A DNA stretch of 64,000 nt, taken from NCBI RefSeq assembly GCF_027943255.1, contig NC_072895.1:39592001-39656000 (forward strand), in the 5' to 3' direction. Source of the stretch: Anastrepha obliqua (lineage: Eukaryota > Arthropoda > Insecta > Diptera > Tephritidae). Shown here piece by piece: positions 1 to 10,305 of this stretch; within the stretch, counting starts at the first letter, position 1; each line of letters starts with the position of its first letter. The notes beneath the pieces were generated by a model. The model was not told the origin of the DNA and ran no database searches. It worked only from the letters and a program-made list of their open reading frames with translations. Position numbers and translations under genes: made by a program.

Positions 1-672
1 GGCATTTGACAGCTGCCATTAAATTGCACTAAAGCTTACTCAGCTGACCGTCAAGCATGTGCTGGCCTCTGTCCAGTTTTGATGAATAAGTGCCGCAAAT
101 ACCTGGATAAAAATAATGTACGAGAGAAGGAAATAAAACTGAATAAAATAGGACAAATACTAAAATTTATTGAGAAAGCTAGCCTCTGAATCTATTATGG
201 GGGCACAATAGATCGTGCAGATCGCAGTGCTAATGCAGGTACTCAGCTGACTAACACAAGCGAGAACGAGGAAAATACTTCTACCACGATTCAATATCGG
301 CACTTAAAATATAAAGTTAGGCACTTAAAATATAAAGCAAATAAAAAAGTTAATGTAGCTCGTTTCAATATGTGGACTAAAAAGTAGAAAACTAGTCTTG
401 AAAAGTTTTGATTTTAAAATTTTAACAATAGTCATTATCAGGGCAACCCAAAATATGTTCATAAAAACTTTTTTAAGCGCTTGAAATATGCCATTAAATT
501 CCAAATATATGCTCCAGAAATGCCTTCAAAACGCCCATAAGCCTTAAGATATGCTTTTAAATGATATATAGCGCATAAAATACATATAGCACAGGGACTT
601 ATTGACACGTTTTGACAATTTATTTGTATCTTATAAATATTGTAGTTCAATCTCCAACAAAAACCATTTAAC
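1..672. other. AT-rich sequence, no gene recognised
   Basis: No coding exon, transposase motif or tRNA-like box is recognisable. A short direct repeat is visible at about 299-338, where GGCACTTAAAATATAAAG occurs twice, 3 bases apart. The small open frames here have no family resemblance and look like chance frames in AT-rich DNA. Confidence 0.5.
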
Positions 673-676
673 TTAA

Positions 677-1310
677 GGTTCTCGTCGTCTAGAATTTTCA
701 AAAACTCGATTTTTTTGATATTACGAAAGTATAGGCTTTTAAGAATACGAGTATACTGTCAAATTTTTCGAAGGATGTTTCCAGTATTTTCGATTCTACA
801 GCTGGTTTAGCAGGTAGAGTCAGATTCGTCACGCGGCCACTCTCAAAACTTTAAATTCAATTATCTCAAAACTATTTTTTTCGGCCTAGTGTTGTCACAA
901 AAAAAAAACTATTCAACCGAATAGTCTGAAATTCTAATACGTTTTGTTTATGTTTGTTATTATTTCAATTGTTTCGTATTTTTTTATTAAAAAACTGAAA
1001 AAACCCTGATTTTTAGAGTGTGAAATTCAACACCGCGTCAATTTGAGATTTTTTTTTATTCTATTTAGTAGCGGGACATAGCTACAGTCATACAGATTAA
1101 TATTTTTTTTTGGTTTTTGTGTTTCAGATAAATAGAAGAGCCAAAATCGACAACATCGTCCAGGTCCAATTTTTCGGGAGGGTCAACTTCAGCGCCATTT
1201 TTAAAATTATTAAAATTAAAAAAAAAAAATCATTTTTGTATGTAAACGAATTAAATAAAAAACCTAAAAAGTTTAAATATCGTTTTTCATTATATTTATT
1301 GTAAAAACGT
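677..1310. mobile_element. Degraded copy of the TTAA-flanked GGGGAC element
   Basis: This stretch aligns by eye with the reverse complement of the element at 35750-36477. Its left edge follows TTAA (673-676) and continues with a degraded terminal repeat that keeps GTCTAGA. It then shares ATTTTCAAAAACTCGAT, a CGAAAGTATAG block, ATTATCTCAAAACTA, and near the right end TTTGTGTTTCAGAT, a GTAGAAG-like block and CTTCAGCG. The right terminus is not recognisable, so the copy is eroded or truncated there. No transposase is encoded; the 1110-1304 open frame is incidental. It is older than the 35.75 kb copy. Confidence 0.55.
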
Positions 1311-1527
1311 CAGTTGCTCAGGCTAGTTAATGGATTCAAGCCTTATGACTTTTTGGAAGAAAACTGATAATAAGACAGGATTTCTAGTGATTATACAGTT
1401 GTGCCTTTATACTGGTCACAATACAGCCATTGCTGTTAATCCGTTATTTTCTAAAATAAGAGAGGTCTCAGCCGGTGAAAAAAATAAACACTACTTATTT
1501 TTGAAGTGAAACTTCTTTTGTCTCGAA

Positions 1528-1698
1528 GGATGAAACGCTGTGAGGAGTAAAACCATAGCGTTTCATCGATATGTGACGCACGCCAGCGCCATCTGTTAAA
1601 AGCGTGGCGTGGATGAAACGCTGTGAGGAGTAAAACTACGCTAAACTACGTAAAACTCACGCTATGCCAGCGCCATCTGTTAAAAGACTGGCGTGGCG
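1528..1698. repeat. Subterminal tandem duplication, about 85 bp x 2
   Basis: GATGAAACGCTGTGAGGAGT starts both units (about 1529 and 1615), and GCCAGCGCCATCTGTTAAAA recurs near the end of each (about 1585 and 1669), followed by a GGCGTGG motif. The units differ in the middle. Duplicated subterminal motifs next to a terminal repeat are typical of transposase-binding regions in DNA transposons, but that role is inference. Confidence 0.65.
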
Positions 1699-1776
1699 TG
1701 TCGTCGTGAATGTAATGCGGTCGTTTATTATTGCATTCTTATCGAATGTAATTTGTAAATATGACATTTGATTGAC

Positions 1777-1965
1777 GGCCGCCGTAGCCGAGTAGGTTGG
1801 TGCGTGATCACCATTCGGAATTCACAGAGAGGTCGTTGGTTCGAATCTCGGTGAAAGCAAAATTAATGAAAACATTTTTCTAATAGCGGTCGCCCCTCGG
1901 CAGGCAATGGCAAACCTCCGAGTGTATTTCTGCCATGAAAAAAATCTGCTCATAAACATATCATA
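1777..1965 (+). mobile_element. tRNA-derived SINE, 3'-truncated copy
   Basis: This is the 5' two-thirds of the SINE seen complete at 37286-37620 and 56011-56339. It starts GGCCGCCGTAGCCGAG (box A-like) and carries GGTTCGAATCTCGG (box B), then the CCTCGGCAGGCAATGGCAAA body up to the GCTCATAAA block. The rest of the body is missing and the sequence runs into a poly(A) tract at about 1987-2005. No target duplication is evident. Confidence 0.75.
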
Positions 1966-2010
1966 AAACAAAATGAAATAAATGCATAAAAAAAAAAAAA
2001 AAAAATTTTC

Positions 2011-2090
2011 TTGTGATTCGAACCAAGGATTTCGGATCGGAAGCCCACATTGCTAGCCGCTGGGCTATCGCGCTGTGCTGTCGCCGCAAA
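2011..2090 (-). other. tRNA-like SINE head of a second type
   Basis: On the minus strand TAGCCCAGCGGC (2056-2067) fits the pol III box A consensus in all but one position and GGTTCGAATC (2015-2024) fits box B, at normal tRNA spacing. I cannot fold a convincing anticodon stem or a full acceptor stem, so it looks like a SINE head rather than a functional tRNA gene. It faces the SINE at 1777 head-to-head, separated by a poly(A)/poly(T) run. The sequence differs from the main SINE family of this window. Confidence 0.5.
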
Positions 2091-2280
2091 ATAATGTATC
2101 ATAAATCTGTTTACCATACCAAAGACCATACACTTTGCGAACGCATTTCGGTGGAAACAGTTGACAGTTATCCCAAACACAATATTATATTAGTAACGCG
2201 AGACGCGTCATAGAGTGTGTGTGTAGTTTTGAGCAAATCTTACAAACATATTTTGTTTTGTTGATTGATTTCTGTTAAAT

Positions 2281-2421
2281 ATGGCATCAAATCAACAAAA
2301 ACGGAAACCGAAAACAGGTGCTGAACGGCAACGTGAGTATTTGGAGCGTAAAAAATTAAGAGCTACTGTTGAACACCGTGACAGTGAATCCTCCGGTTGT
2401 ACGATAAGTGATAATTTGTAG
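2281..2421 (+). CDS. 46-codon open frame with a basic RQREYLERK motif
   Basis: An ATG at 2281 opens 46 codons ending in TAG at 2419-2421. The product is strongly basic at its N-terminus and contains KTGAERQREYLERKKL at about residues 12-27, then an acidic/serine stretch. Similar 'ERQREYxxRKK' basic motifs are common at the start of uncharacterised arthropod proteins, many transposon-associated. It lies inside the 1501-2741 element, so it is probably the first exon or an N-terminal remnant of that element's protein. It could also be a chance frame. Function unknown. Confidence 0.35.
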   Translation: MASNQQKRKPKTGAERQREYLERKKLRATVEHRDSESSGCTISDNL

Positions 2422-2453
2422 TACCAACAACAAGATGCGGAACTACCATTGAT

Positions 2454-2588
2454 GCAGTATTTCATCGATACCTTGATAGATTAGAATGTAGATCATTTTT
2501 TACGTATTTCAGTTACCATAAAGCCCTTGTTTCATTTTTGGAAAACGAATCCAATAATGATAATGACAATGCCGAGAACCAAATGTAA
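2454..2588 (+). pseudogene. Possible C-terminal coding remnant
   Basis: An open stretch without an ATG reads through 44 codons to TAA at 2586-2588. The product has an aromatic, basic part (FHRYLDRLECRSFF) followed by an acidic, Asn-rich end (ESNNDNDN). A polyadenylation-like AATAAA follows near 2598. With the frame at 2281 it may represent the two ends of one protein whose middle is gone. No family is recognised. Confidence 0.25.
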
Positions 2589-2741
2589 TTGAGTACAATA
2601 AATTCATTTCTTTTTATATTAAAATAAATAAATAATTCTGTTTAATAAAATTCCATTCCATGCTTTCCATGACTTCTGCATGCATTATATTGAAATAATA
2701 GTTAAATTATTGATTTGTTGATAAAAGAAGTTTCACTTCAA

Positions 2742-4040
2742 TCGTGCGGGTTCCGTGAACTACCACACACTTTCTTTTTTTGTTTTAATATGAACTATTT
2801 TTTTTTTTCAAAATAAGGAAATCATATTAGTTCATGTTTTAAATTTTGCACAAGATTTACAAAAAACCGACAAATTTTCTTCTAAATTTGAAAATTTTTA
2901 ATCAGAATTTAAAAAAAAGAGCGCTGTTGATTTTTTATAAAGTGTTTTTTTTTTGAGGGTGTTACGTATTTTCTGCATATAAAACTAAAATTTCTTATAT
3001 TTTTTATCCGGAGAAAGTACGCACAACCGTCAAGGAACAATAAAATTATAAAAAATCAGCGTTATTTTCTACCAACTTTAAATTTGAGGGAGTTATAAAA
3101 CTGCGTATCAAATTTTTTTTAATTACGATTAAGAATTTGAAATTTTGATGAAAATTTATGCAAATTTATTTTTCAATTTTTGCTTAAAGTTTACAATTGG
3201 ACATATAAGTTTTTGTTATAAAACAAAATGAACATTAAAAAAATTGATAAAACTGATCAAAATGGGTACGATATCCCCGAGCTTTATGTGCTACATTTTA
3301 GGAATGATGATTTCCACGGAGTATTGAAGTACATTTTCACTGAGTGACTTCTGTAAACGTATGAGTTTTGTTGCTGCGAGTGTAGCATTTGCTTTGCTTT
3401 CCTAGAGATTTATGATTTCGAAAGCTCCTATTATTGATCGCTACTTCTGACTTAATACAAATTTTCAAAATTTCATCAAACCCTTCAACTTCAAATCGCA
3501 ATTTGCTTCCCTTCTCATAGAAATTGAAAGGATAAATCGTCGGTATTGACAAAGAGCAGATATTTTAACAATTATTTAATTAGATGTAGCATTTCATCAT
3601 TAATTCAGTCGCATTAATTTAACATTAATGTCACTTCATTTAAGTAATGAATTGCTTTTATTGCTGTTATCAATACAACTTTTAACTTCAGTTCTGCCAC
3701 ATCGATAGCATTAAGTAACAATTTATGGGGAATGCTTTATGCTGCTACGAGAATAACTAAGATGCCTTAAGAGAAATATTCGCAGTGAACTGGGAAATAC
3801 TCTTGCTTTGATTACTTAGATAGTTGCTTTTGTGCTTTACCTACTGAGAGCATGGGGCATTCAAATACTTTCTGTGATTGTAGTTAAACGCTAAATATGG
3901 AGGATTTTCAACGAAAAGGTTGCATTCATTCTATATATAAAACGGAAGTCATTACATATTATAAATTTTCAAAGTAAAGTATGCATATCAACATAATTTT
4001 ATTGATATAGAAAATATATAATAATCTCTACATATTACTT
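2742..4040. other. AT-rich intergenic DNA
   Basis: Long A and T runs and AATTTTTGATGAAAATTTATGC-type phrases dominate 2760-3240; similar phrasing recurs near 51050-51110, suggesting old non-coding repeat material. The reverse frame at 3337-3552 shows no recognisable domain. No gene is supported. Confidence 0.45.
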
Positions 4041-4250
4041 TTCCTAAAAGCTACCGCTCCTCGGCAGACATTGGCAAATCTACGACTGTATTTCGTCTGC
4101 TCCTCATAAAAAGACGGCATACGGAATAAAACTGATTACATACAGGTATATTTTCCCGAGCTACTTAGGCGCCCTTCACATAGAGCCTGTAGGTCCCTGG
4201 AGAAGGGAGAAGCTCTGCCAAACACCCAAACAGGGTGTGAGTGCTAATAC
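4041..4250 (+). mobile_element. Degenerate SINE body
   Basis: The SINE body blocks occur in order but eroded: CTCCTCGGCAGACATTGGCA, CTCCTCATAAA, CTGTAGGTCCCT, then GCCAAACACCCAAACAGGGT. About 60 unrelated bases separate the second and third blocks. The tRNA-like head is absent. Confidence 0.6.
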
Positions 4251-5711
4251 AATATATAGAGGGTAAATTAGAAAAAGATGGACACGGCCAGCAGCTTTTC
4301 GAAAATGACTTGTCAAGTTTGAGTCTGCATATATTTATGTATTCACCACGAGAAGGTAATTGTGATAAACCGTAACTAGTAGTTCTTTGAGCGAGAAGAT
4401 AAAAAATAAATGCCCCTCCAATTTTTTATTTTCTTGATTGAATTCTGATTTCTATAGTAATTTTTGGTTGTCTCAATTCAAGAGCCAATTGAGAAGAGCC
4501 GCTGTGCATTCTAAAACTGTTGTCGCTTAAATTTCGTAAACAATTTTGATGGCTGCACTCAATAGATGTTAGAGTTAATTTAATGATAGAGTTAATTTAA
4601 TTTATATGAATCTACTAGTATAGGAAAAGTAGCGCATGTTGTGGTACTGCTATTTGACTCTCAGGGAATTTGATAGAATAATTTGCAAGAGAATTAAAAT
4701 AGCAGATTGCGCATTTATTGATTTAACTTCGAAAAGGTGTGACGTCAAAAAAAAAAAAATGGACAAAATCACCTCGCTCTTATAAGATATTTCGGTTTAC
4801 AGCTTTTCCACTTAGGCAACTTCTGCTTACTTTTGGTTGCTTATATTAACGGCATATCTGTTTACTACTATTTCGTCATAAATTTTCTTCATAAATAATA
4901 TTATTTATTTAGCAATTTTACACAAATGTTGGCAAAATTGTTTATCATTTGCATTATTCGTGCATTTGTATGTGACATTGGCACTTCTTTTTTACACCGT
5001 AAGCTTCTATCAACGTGTTCTATCATTATTGATCAGTTGTCAAGCAGACGCCATTTTAGAGTCTTTTTTATACATCTTTACAAACAACTACTTTCTTTCT
5101 ATTATTTCCAATGTTTACATTAACTTAGGTTAGGGTAAGTTGACTTGGCTGGCTGAAAGCCTTCTCGTAGACCTATTGGTCCTTAGTGGTACCAGATGGA
5201 GCTTGATCTTTACGTTTCTTTGTAGTGGACTTCTTGCAAATCTATGTCAGCTCTGAAGCTCAAACCTCAAAAGGCATTCTAATTTTTAATATTATAGAGC
5301 TCCAGTCATTACATTAACTTAACTTCTTCGCACTTCTTCTCTCTTGTAGCTTTTCTAAAATAACGTCACGGTAAAATAACTCTCACAATTTCAGTTTGAT
5401 CTACGCAATCTTGCATTTAACCTTTCTTGCTATGAAACTTAAAGAGATGTGACCATACCAACACCATTTCACTTGGAATGTGAGAGGAACGAGAGAACTG
5501 TTGCTGGAGAAAAGTCATAGGTATTGCCTGTTTCGCCTATAATCTATTCATTATCAAAAAAAATTATGTGAGTAGGCCTAACGCTTCATTTACTCTCCGG
5601 ATCGAAGAAAGATAATGAAAGAATATTTCTTGGTCTCTTGATGTTGCACCTTTTCAGGCGTATTATTTTTCGTTTTGAAAACAAGGATACACAAAGGGGG
5701 CTGGGAAAATA
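4251..5711. other. Intergenic DNA, no gene recognised
   Basis: Contains a 13-base A run near 4747 and a GGTTAGGGTAAGTTGAC-type stretch at 5128-5145 reminiscent of LINE 3' ends. The frame at 4926-5123 has no domain features. I see no exon of the neighbouring Gdap2 gene here. Confidence 0.4.
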
Positions 5712-7020
5712 CAGGGTGGCTGATGAAAGCCGCTACTAAAAAAAAATTGAATAACTTTTTTTCTTTTTAAGTTATCTGTTCCATTTTTGTTTTAATTTGC
5801 AGATTGATCTTTAAAATTTATTAAAATGGATAACTGGGACACGCAAACAAGAATTTGGATAGTCCGCCGCTATCACGCACTGGAGTCCGTAGTTTTGGTA
5901 CAGAGAGAGTACAGGCGGATGTTTGGCGGCGATCCCCCGAGCAGATGGACCATAATGAGACTGGTGAATAATTTTGCTGAGCAAGGAACAGTCGCAAGAA
6001 GGCCTTATCATCGAAACCCACCAGTTCGGACGGAGGATCGCTGCTGTAGCTGCAGCTATACAAAGCAATCCAAGGGTTTCAACAAGAAGCTTATCTGCTC
6101 AACTTGGTGTCAGCCGACAGTCTTTGCAAACAATAATGCACAAAGATTTAGACTTATTTCCCTACAAAATTCAAATGGTTAACAAACTGAATGCAGCAGA
6201 CTTGCCGATTCGCTTGGAATTTTGCCAGAAGATCCTGCAAATGGTGGAAGAAGACCAAAACATGTTAAACTGCCTTTTCATGTCTGATGAGGCCCATTTC
6301 GATTTAAACGGCAATGTGAACAAACAAAATTGTCGAATATGGAGTACTTCTAACCCACAGATACTCCACGAGACGGAATTGCATCCTCTTCGCGTGACAG
6401 TGTGGTGTGCGGTTTCTTCACGCTGTATTGTCGGGACTTATTTTTTTCAAGAAAATGTTCACATCGTTACGGTTACTGGAGACCGTTATTTGAAAATGCT
6501 GAAAGAATTTTTCTATCCAGAACTACGCCGAAAGAGAATTCCTTTCAACTCTGTGTGGTTTCAACAAGATGGGGCAACGTCTCACATATCCCAGACTGTT
6601 ATGACAGAGTTGCGACGAAAATTTCCCAATAAACTGATCTCAAGAAACTCCGAATTTCGTTGGCCCCCCAGGTCGCCTGACCTTACTGCACCTGACTTTT
6701 TCTTGTGGGGTTTATGTAAACAAGAAGTTTATAAAACAAAGCCAACAAATTTGGATGAACTAAAACAATCCATTCGGGCAACAATTGCGGCTATTCCTGT
6801 CGCAACTCTCAAAGCAGCAATGAACAACTTTTTACTAAGATGCCGCACTTGTGTCAACGAGCATGGGGGGCATTTAAATTCAATTATTTTTAAAACTAGT
6901 TAAGCTACATTTAATACAATTTAATGACCTTCAACTTGAAAAAAAAAATAAATGAATTCCATACACTAAAAAAAAAGTTATTTGAGTTTCTAAATGTAGC
7001 AAAATTCATCAGCCACCCTG
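5712..7020 (+). mobile_element. Full-length DD41D (rosa-type) mariner-related transposon
   Basis: The element begins CAGGGTGGCTGATGAA at 5712 and ends with the complement TTCATCAGCCACCCTG at 7020. TA flanks both ends (5710-5711 and 7021-7022). The terminal repeats extend imperfectly to about 50 bp, including an AATAACTTTTTTT block. It encodes one transposase with one visible frameshift. TA duplication plus the D,D,41D spacing place it with the rosa-type group of the Tc1/mariner superfamily known from tephritids. Confidence 0.85.
5826..6903 (+). pseudogene. DD41D transposase, one frameshift
   Basis: This DNA transposase would bind the terminal repeats and cut and rejoin the element at TA. Translation starts at ATG 5826 (MDNWDTQTRIW, helix-turn-helix region) and continues in that frame to about 6035. 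It then resumes one frame over as RIAAVAAAIQSNPRVSTRSL and runs to TAA at 6901-6903. The catalytic residues are intact: MSDEAHF (first Asp), WFQQDGATSH (second Asp) and LTAPDFFLWG (third Asp, 41 residues after the second). With the single shift accounted for, the length would be near 358 residues, normal for the group. Terminal motif GGHLNSIIF is present. It looks recently disabled. Confidence 0.85.
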
Positions 7021-7029
7021 TACAAAAGG

Positions 7030-7830
7030 TGTTAGGTTGGTTCAGGTTAGCCAGGTTTCTTGACTAAGACACTCGGTGGCCCTAAGGCCCATTGTGATAC
7101 CTGAATTTGATTTCCATACACTAACTAAGTTGCTTAAACCCCTTGGATCTTTTTGCAAATTTCCCAGATCTTCAAAGAAATAATTGCCAAGTAATTTGAC
7201 ACGGTTTCTTTGAACTGTAGGACACTCACAGAGGATGTGTTGTACCGACTGAGTTTCCTCTTCATCACCACAGCTCCTGCAGAAGTCATTGTGAGGTACA
7301 CTCATTATAATTGCTAGGGTGCCAATGGCGCAGTGACCCGTTATAACACCTGTGAGGACGCTGTTCTCTTAAGATTCAGTTTTGGCTAGAGCCCTTTAGA
7401 AACCTTGCAGTTAGTAATCAGAGACCACCTTCTATTGTTTTCCACGATTACACTCAAATTAATCTCAGTGAACAGTTCATTTAGAGGAACGATTATGTCC
7501 TCTACCACTTGATGAAAATCAAGCTCAACTCCCCAGCGAGAGTGACCTGCTCATTCTTTCACACATCTTGAAGTGAGGTCAGTGTCTTGATCGCTGCTCG
7601 ACTATGAACAAAAATGTTAAGGTTTGCCGAAGGTAGGTCCATTAGTCTTATCGTTTTAGCTACTTTGTCTATAGCATATGTAGATCTCTGCTTGGAAGAC
7701 GCTACACCGGTCTGGGAGTCTAAGGAGCAATTTCAGGATAATTGTGCTGAAGCATTGATCGGAGCGCACATGTTATTCCTACACAAGCTAATCGTTGGAC
7801 TTTTATGAGGCGTTAATATTGGGAATATTT
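7030..7830 (-). pseudogene. LINE ORF2 C-terminal fragment (RNase H to zinc-knuckle end)
   Basis: The clearest part is 7305 down to 7042: MSVPHNDFCRSC..EEETQSVQHILCECP, the Cys/His pattern that ends ORF2 of RNase H-bearing non-LTR retrotransposons, just after ITGHCAIGTLA. Upstream on the minus strand to about 7830, interrupted by stops and shifts, are RNase H-like and spacer segments (for example VELDFHQVVEDIIVPLNELF). The 3' end runs into AACCTGAACCAACCTAACACC on the minus strand. It is 5'-truncated and lies in the presumed fourth intron of Gdap2, in the same orientation as that gene. Confidence 0.7.
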
Positions 7831-8083
7831 CGAGACTTGCTAAGGCACGATCGCAGGCTCAGTATAACGGCATAGCAATAGGGAGCTTGTGCCATGGCTT
7901 ACAGAGTTTACGCGAAGATGTCGCTCTAATGGCGGTACACACGTTTATTTCAGTATCTCGTTACATTTTGTGTCACAATGTCTAAACACACCATAAATAA
8001 ACTCTAAAATTTGTTCCTTGACATCCATTCTTCCCTACACCTAGGGCTACTTCTAAGCAGAGTTCCTTTTCCTTTTTAATTAC

Positions 8084-8873
8084 CTATAAGAGTAATGCAA
8101 TGCACTTTCAGCAGCACTTTTTGATGTCTCCTTAACAGCTGGTCCAACGGTGTGTAGCACATACCTGGCTGGCAAATTGTAGCCCCGAGTGACGCACACC
8201 TCACCAGTCCGGCACTCTATGAAGCAAAGAAAGTACATTATATTGACAAACATATAAGTTTTATATATTTCTATGAAGCACCTTTTAAGTTATTGCTTAA
8301 TTCTTCTTTCAACTGATTACCGGCAGCGGCATAAATGCGTTCGGCAATTGGATTAGTCTCGTTTTGTGTCTCCTCGATAATGTTTGTGATTGCGTCCACT
8401 TCGAGTGTGGTTATATCGCCCTCCCTGCGAATTGAAAAATAACAACAAAGAAAAAACAAAAAATAAAAGTTATTTCAAATGAGTTGAAGGTAAAGCAGGA
8501 AATGTAAGTATGCAAATATTTAGTTTACCACAACACGAAGCGATTATTAACATCTTTCGATAGCGGAAATGGACTGCAATTGTGTCGTGGTCCGCCCAAA
8601 GTGGAATAGTCCGTTATTGGCAAACGGGTATCTGTCTTCTCTGAGCCACCCCAGACTGAGAGTGTGTCAAATTTTACTTTCTGCATGAACAATAGTGGAA
8701 GTATTATTATGAGAAGAAGAAGAATATGAAAGAAGAAACACAAAGAAAACAAAAACCGATAATTATTTATTCCGGTCATAGGTGTCGAGGTGTTGGATAC
8801 ATCGATAACTTACGCACAATGACGAGTCTGTCGACGTCTTACAATCCTCATTGGAATTGGAATCAAGGCGCAT
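8084..8873 (-). CDS. Gdap2: Gdap2, first four coding exons (macro domain)
   Basis: GDAP2 proteins pair an N-terminal macro (ADP-ribose-binding fold) domain with a C-terminal CRAL-TRIO lipid-binding domain. Minus-strand coding exons: 8873-8814 (ATG, 20 codons, donor GTAAGT), 8680-8529, 8424-8282 and 8216-8084. Every junction is GT-AG and the frame is kept throughout, giving 162 codons plus two bases. Hallmarks are TLSVWGGSEK, a RSPFPL-like CSPFPLSKDVNNRFVLW joined across an intron to EGDITTLEVDAITN, NPIAERIYAAAGNQLKEEL, CRTGEVCVTRGYNLPARYVLHTVGP, and ESALHYSYR ending at a GTAATT donor. TTGCAG just before the ATG may be an acceptor for a 5' UTR intron. The rest of the macro domain and the CRAL-TRIO part are not found in 1-8083, so the gene either has a very long, transposon-filled intron running off the left edge or is broken here. 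Confidence 0.88.
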
Positions 8874-9179
8874 GTCTCTGCAAGGATATCATAGAAGGAG
8901 AGAAGATACAACAAATTATTAGTAACATTACAAACATAAAAATCTAGTGTAAATTATATTGTAGAATATAATAAAATGGAATGATCAGGAGGCATTGATG
9001 GGGAGAAATATCGTATTTTCAAAGCACACCCAGCGGCAAAATGGTAGCACCTCAACATTTTAACCAATTTTGGTCACTTCGTTTTTTTGTGCATACTTAA
9101 AATTTTTTTTTTTTTAAAATATAGTTTATTGTCTCACAATAAACATATAAATTTAATTTTAAAATTTGAAGGAAAAATT

Positions 9180-9365
9180 GGGAAAACTTCACAAAGTTTT
9201 CATTTCAATTCAACAGTTTTTAATTAAAAATTATACAAAAATTTAGGTATACAGTTTATAGTTTATTAAATTTTAGGATAACAAAGCACAAGTTGGAAGT
9301 TGCTGAGAAATCCCCCTGATTGCTTGTAAATTTCTCCATACAACGAATGTACGCCATTTTGTTTT
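9180..9365. repeat. Dispersed AT-rich repeat, copy 1
   Basis: ACAAAGCACAAGTTGGAAGT (9281-9300) followed by TGCTGAGAAATCC, preceded by AGTTTATTAAATTTTAG and followed by CTCCATACAACGAATGTACG, matches 63480-63660 over about 170 bases in the same order. Shorter relatives of the core occur at 16931-16965 and 49838-49865. Non-coding; probably an old MITE or SINE-like repeat. Confidence 0.5.
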
Positions 9366-9404
9366 TTATGCGGTGAAAATGCGCTAAACCATCAGAGGAA
9401 AAAT

Positions 9405-9540
9405 TGTCTTATAAAAACCATCAACTATTTGGAGGCGGCATAAAACTGTAGGTCCATTTGTGGAACAACATGGAGATACTCATTGCAAATTGGAGAAGAA
9501 GCTCGACCAAATACTTCATAAAGGGTGTACGTACATAACA
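9405..9540 (+). mobile_element. Degenerate SINE 3' part
   Basis: AAACTGTAGGTCCATTTGTGGAACAAC is split by mismatches from the canonical body, followed by GAGAAGAAGCTCGACCAAAT and a AAAGGGTGTACG end. These match the 3' third of the SINE family in order. The head and middle are gone. Confidence 0.55.
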
Positions 9541-10305
9541 AGCGTACTATTGCGTAGTAAAAAATGAAATGATAAGGGTCAGCAGGGTTTTGCTGACTTC
9601 TTTTCGCCAAAGTTTGCTTACAAATATATTTGCTTGATGCAAGTGAAGTGTGTTAGGTTTTATTGTTGAGTAAACAAAACGAAAAGGTTCAAAAATAATG
9701 TGCACGTCTCAAAGCGAATCTATTGAAGGTGGTAGCAGTAGATTAGCTAATTGGTCTAGCTCAAAATTAAATTATGAAACATATAATTTACATTCAAATT
9801 TATAATTTGAAAACTGAAATTTTATAATGAATTTAAATTGAAAAAGCTGCCTATAGGTGAATATCATAAAATAACGAGGAAAAGGATAATTTGTTTTAAA
9901 TAAATATGTAAATCACTTCTTTGCTTTCTACCTTGACGTGACATTCTAATATACAAAATCTTGTTGTTGGCCTAGCGTCACCAACTTTAATGAATTCGCC
10001 TTGGTAAGTTCCACATTATGATACAAAAAAGAAATTGGTTTCACTTCTTAACTTCCATGTTTGCCATTTCACTTTTGCTGGTACTATGACAAGAATGATA
10101 GGAACAAGATTGCGCCCATCAGAGAGTGTGTGACGCCCTTTGCTCTTCGCAATATATTTAGTGCCTTTTTATACCCAAAATGAGAAATTTTTTCAGTTTG
10201 GTATTTGCTTCTTTTTTTAATTTAAAGCTAAAAACAAATAATATATTAAAAAAATTAAAAACGGCCACTCTTACATTTAAAGCTTATGCTGAGAAGATAT
10301 CAGTG
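9541..10305. other. AT-rich intergenic DNA
   Basis: No domain-bearing frame, transposase motif or tRNA-like box is seen. Ordinary low-complexity AT-rich sequence upstream of Gdap2. Confidence 0.4.

Larger units (their letters stand above)
1501..2741. mobile_element. 1.24-kb element with perfect 19-bp terminal inverted repeats
   Basis: TTGAAGTGAAACTTCTTTT at 1501-1519 is repeated as its exact reverse complement at 2723-2741. Inside lie a duplicated subterminal unit (1528-1698), a SINE (1777-about 1965), an opposing tRNA-like sequence (2011-2088) and two coding-looking segments (2281-2421 and 2454-2588). I find no clear target-site duplication outside the repeats, so the exact ends are uncertain. 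The architecture suggests an internally deleted DNA transposon that has itself been a target for retroposons. The superfamily is not recognised. The inner part of the repeat is close to palindromic (GAAGT..ACTTC), which could let part of the match arise from shared dyad symmetry. Confidence 0.6.

Noticed and set aside
7614..7808. Plus-strand 64-codon ORF
   Set aside because: It lies antisense to the LINE RNase H region and has no recognisable motif.
7030..7860. Search for Gdap2 exon 5 onward
   Set aside because: The coding-like minus-strand segments here carry LINE ORF2 motifs (FCRSC..EEE, LCECP), not macro or CRAL-TRIO residues.
8726..8947. Plus-strand ORF over the Gdap2 region
   Set aside because: It overlaps the minus-strand coding exons 1-2 and their intron and has no domain; the minus-strand exons splice in frame with clear family motifs.
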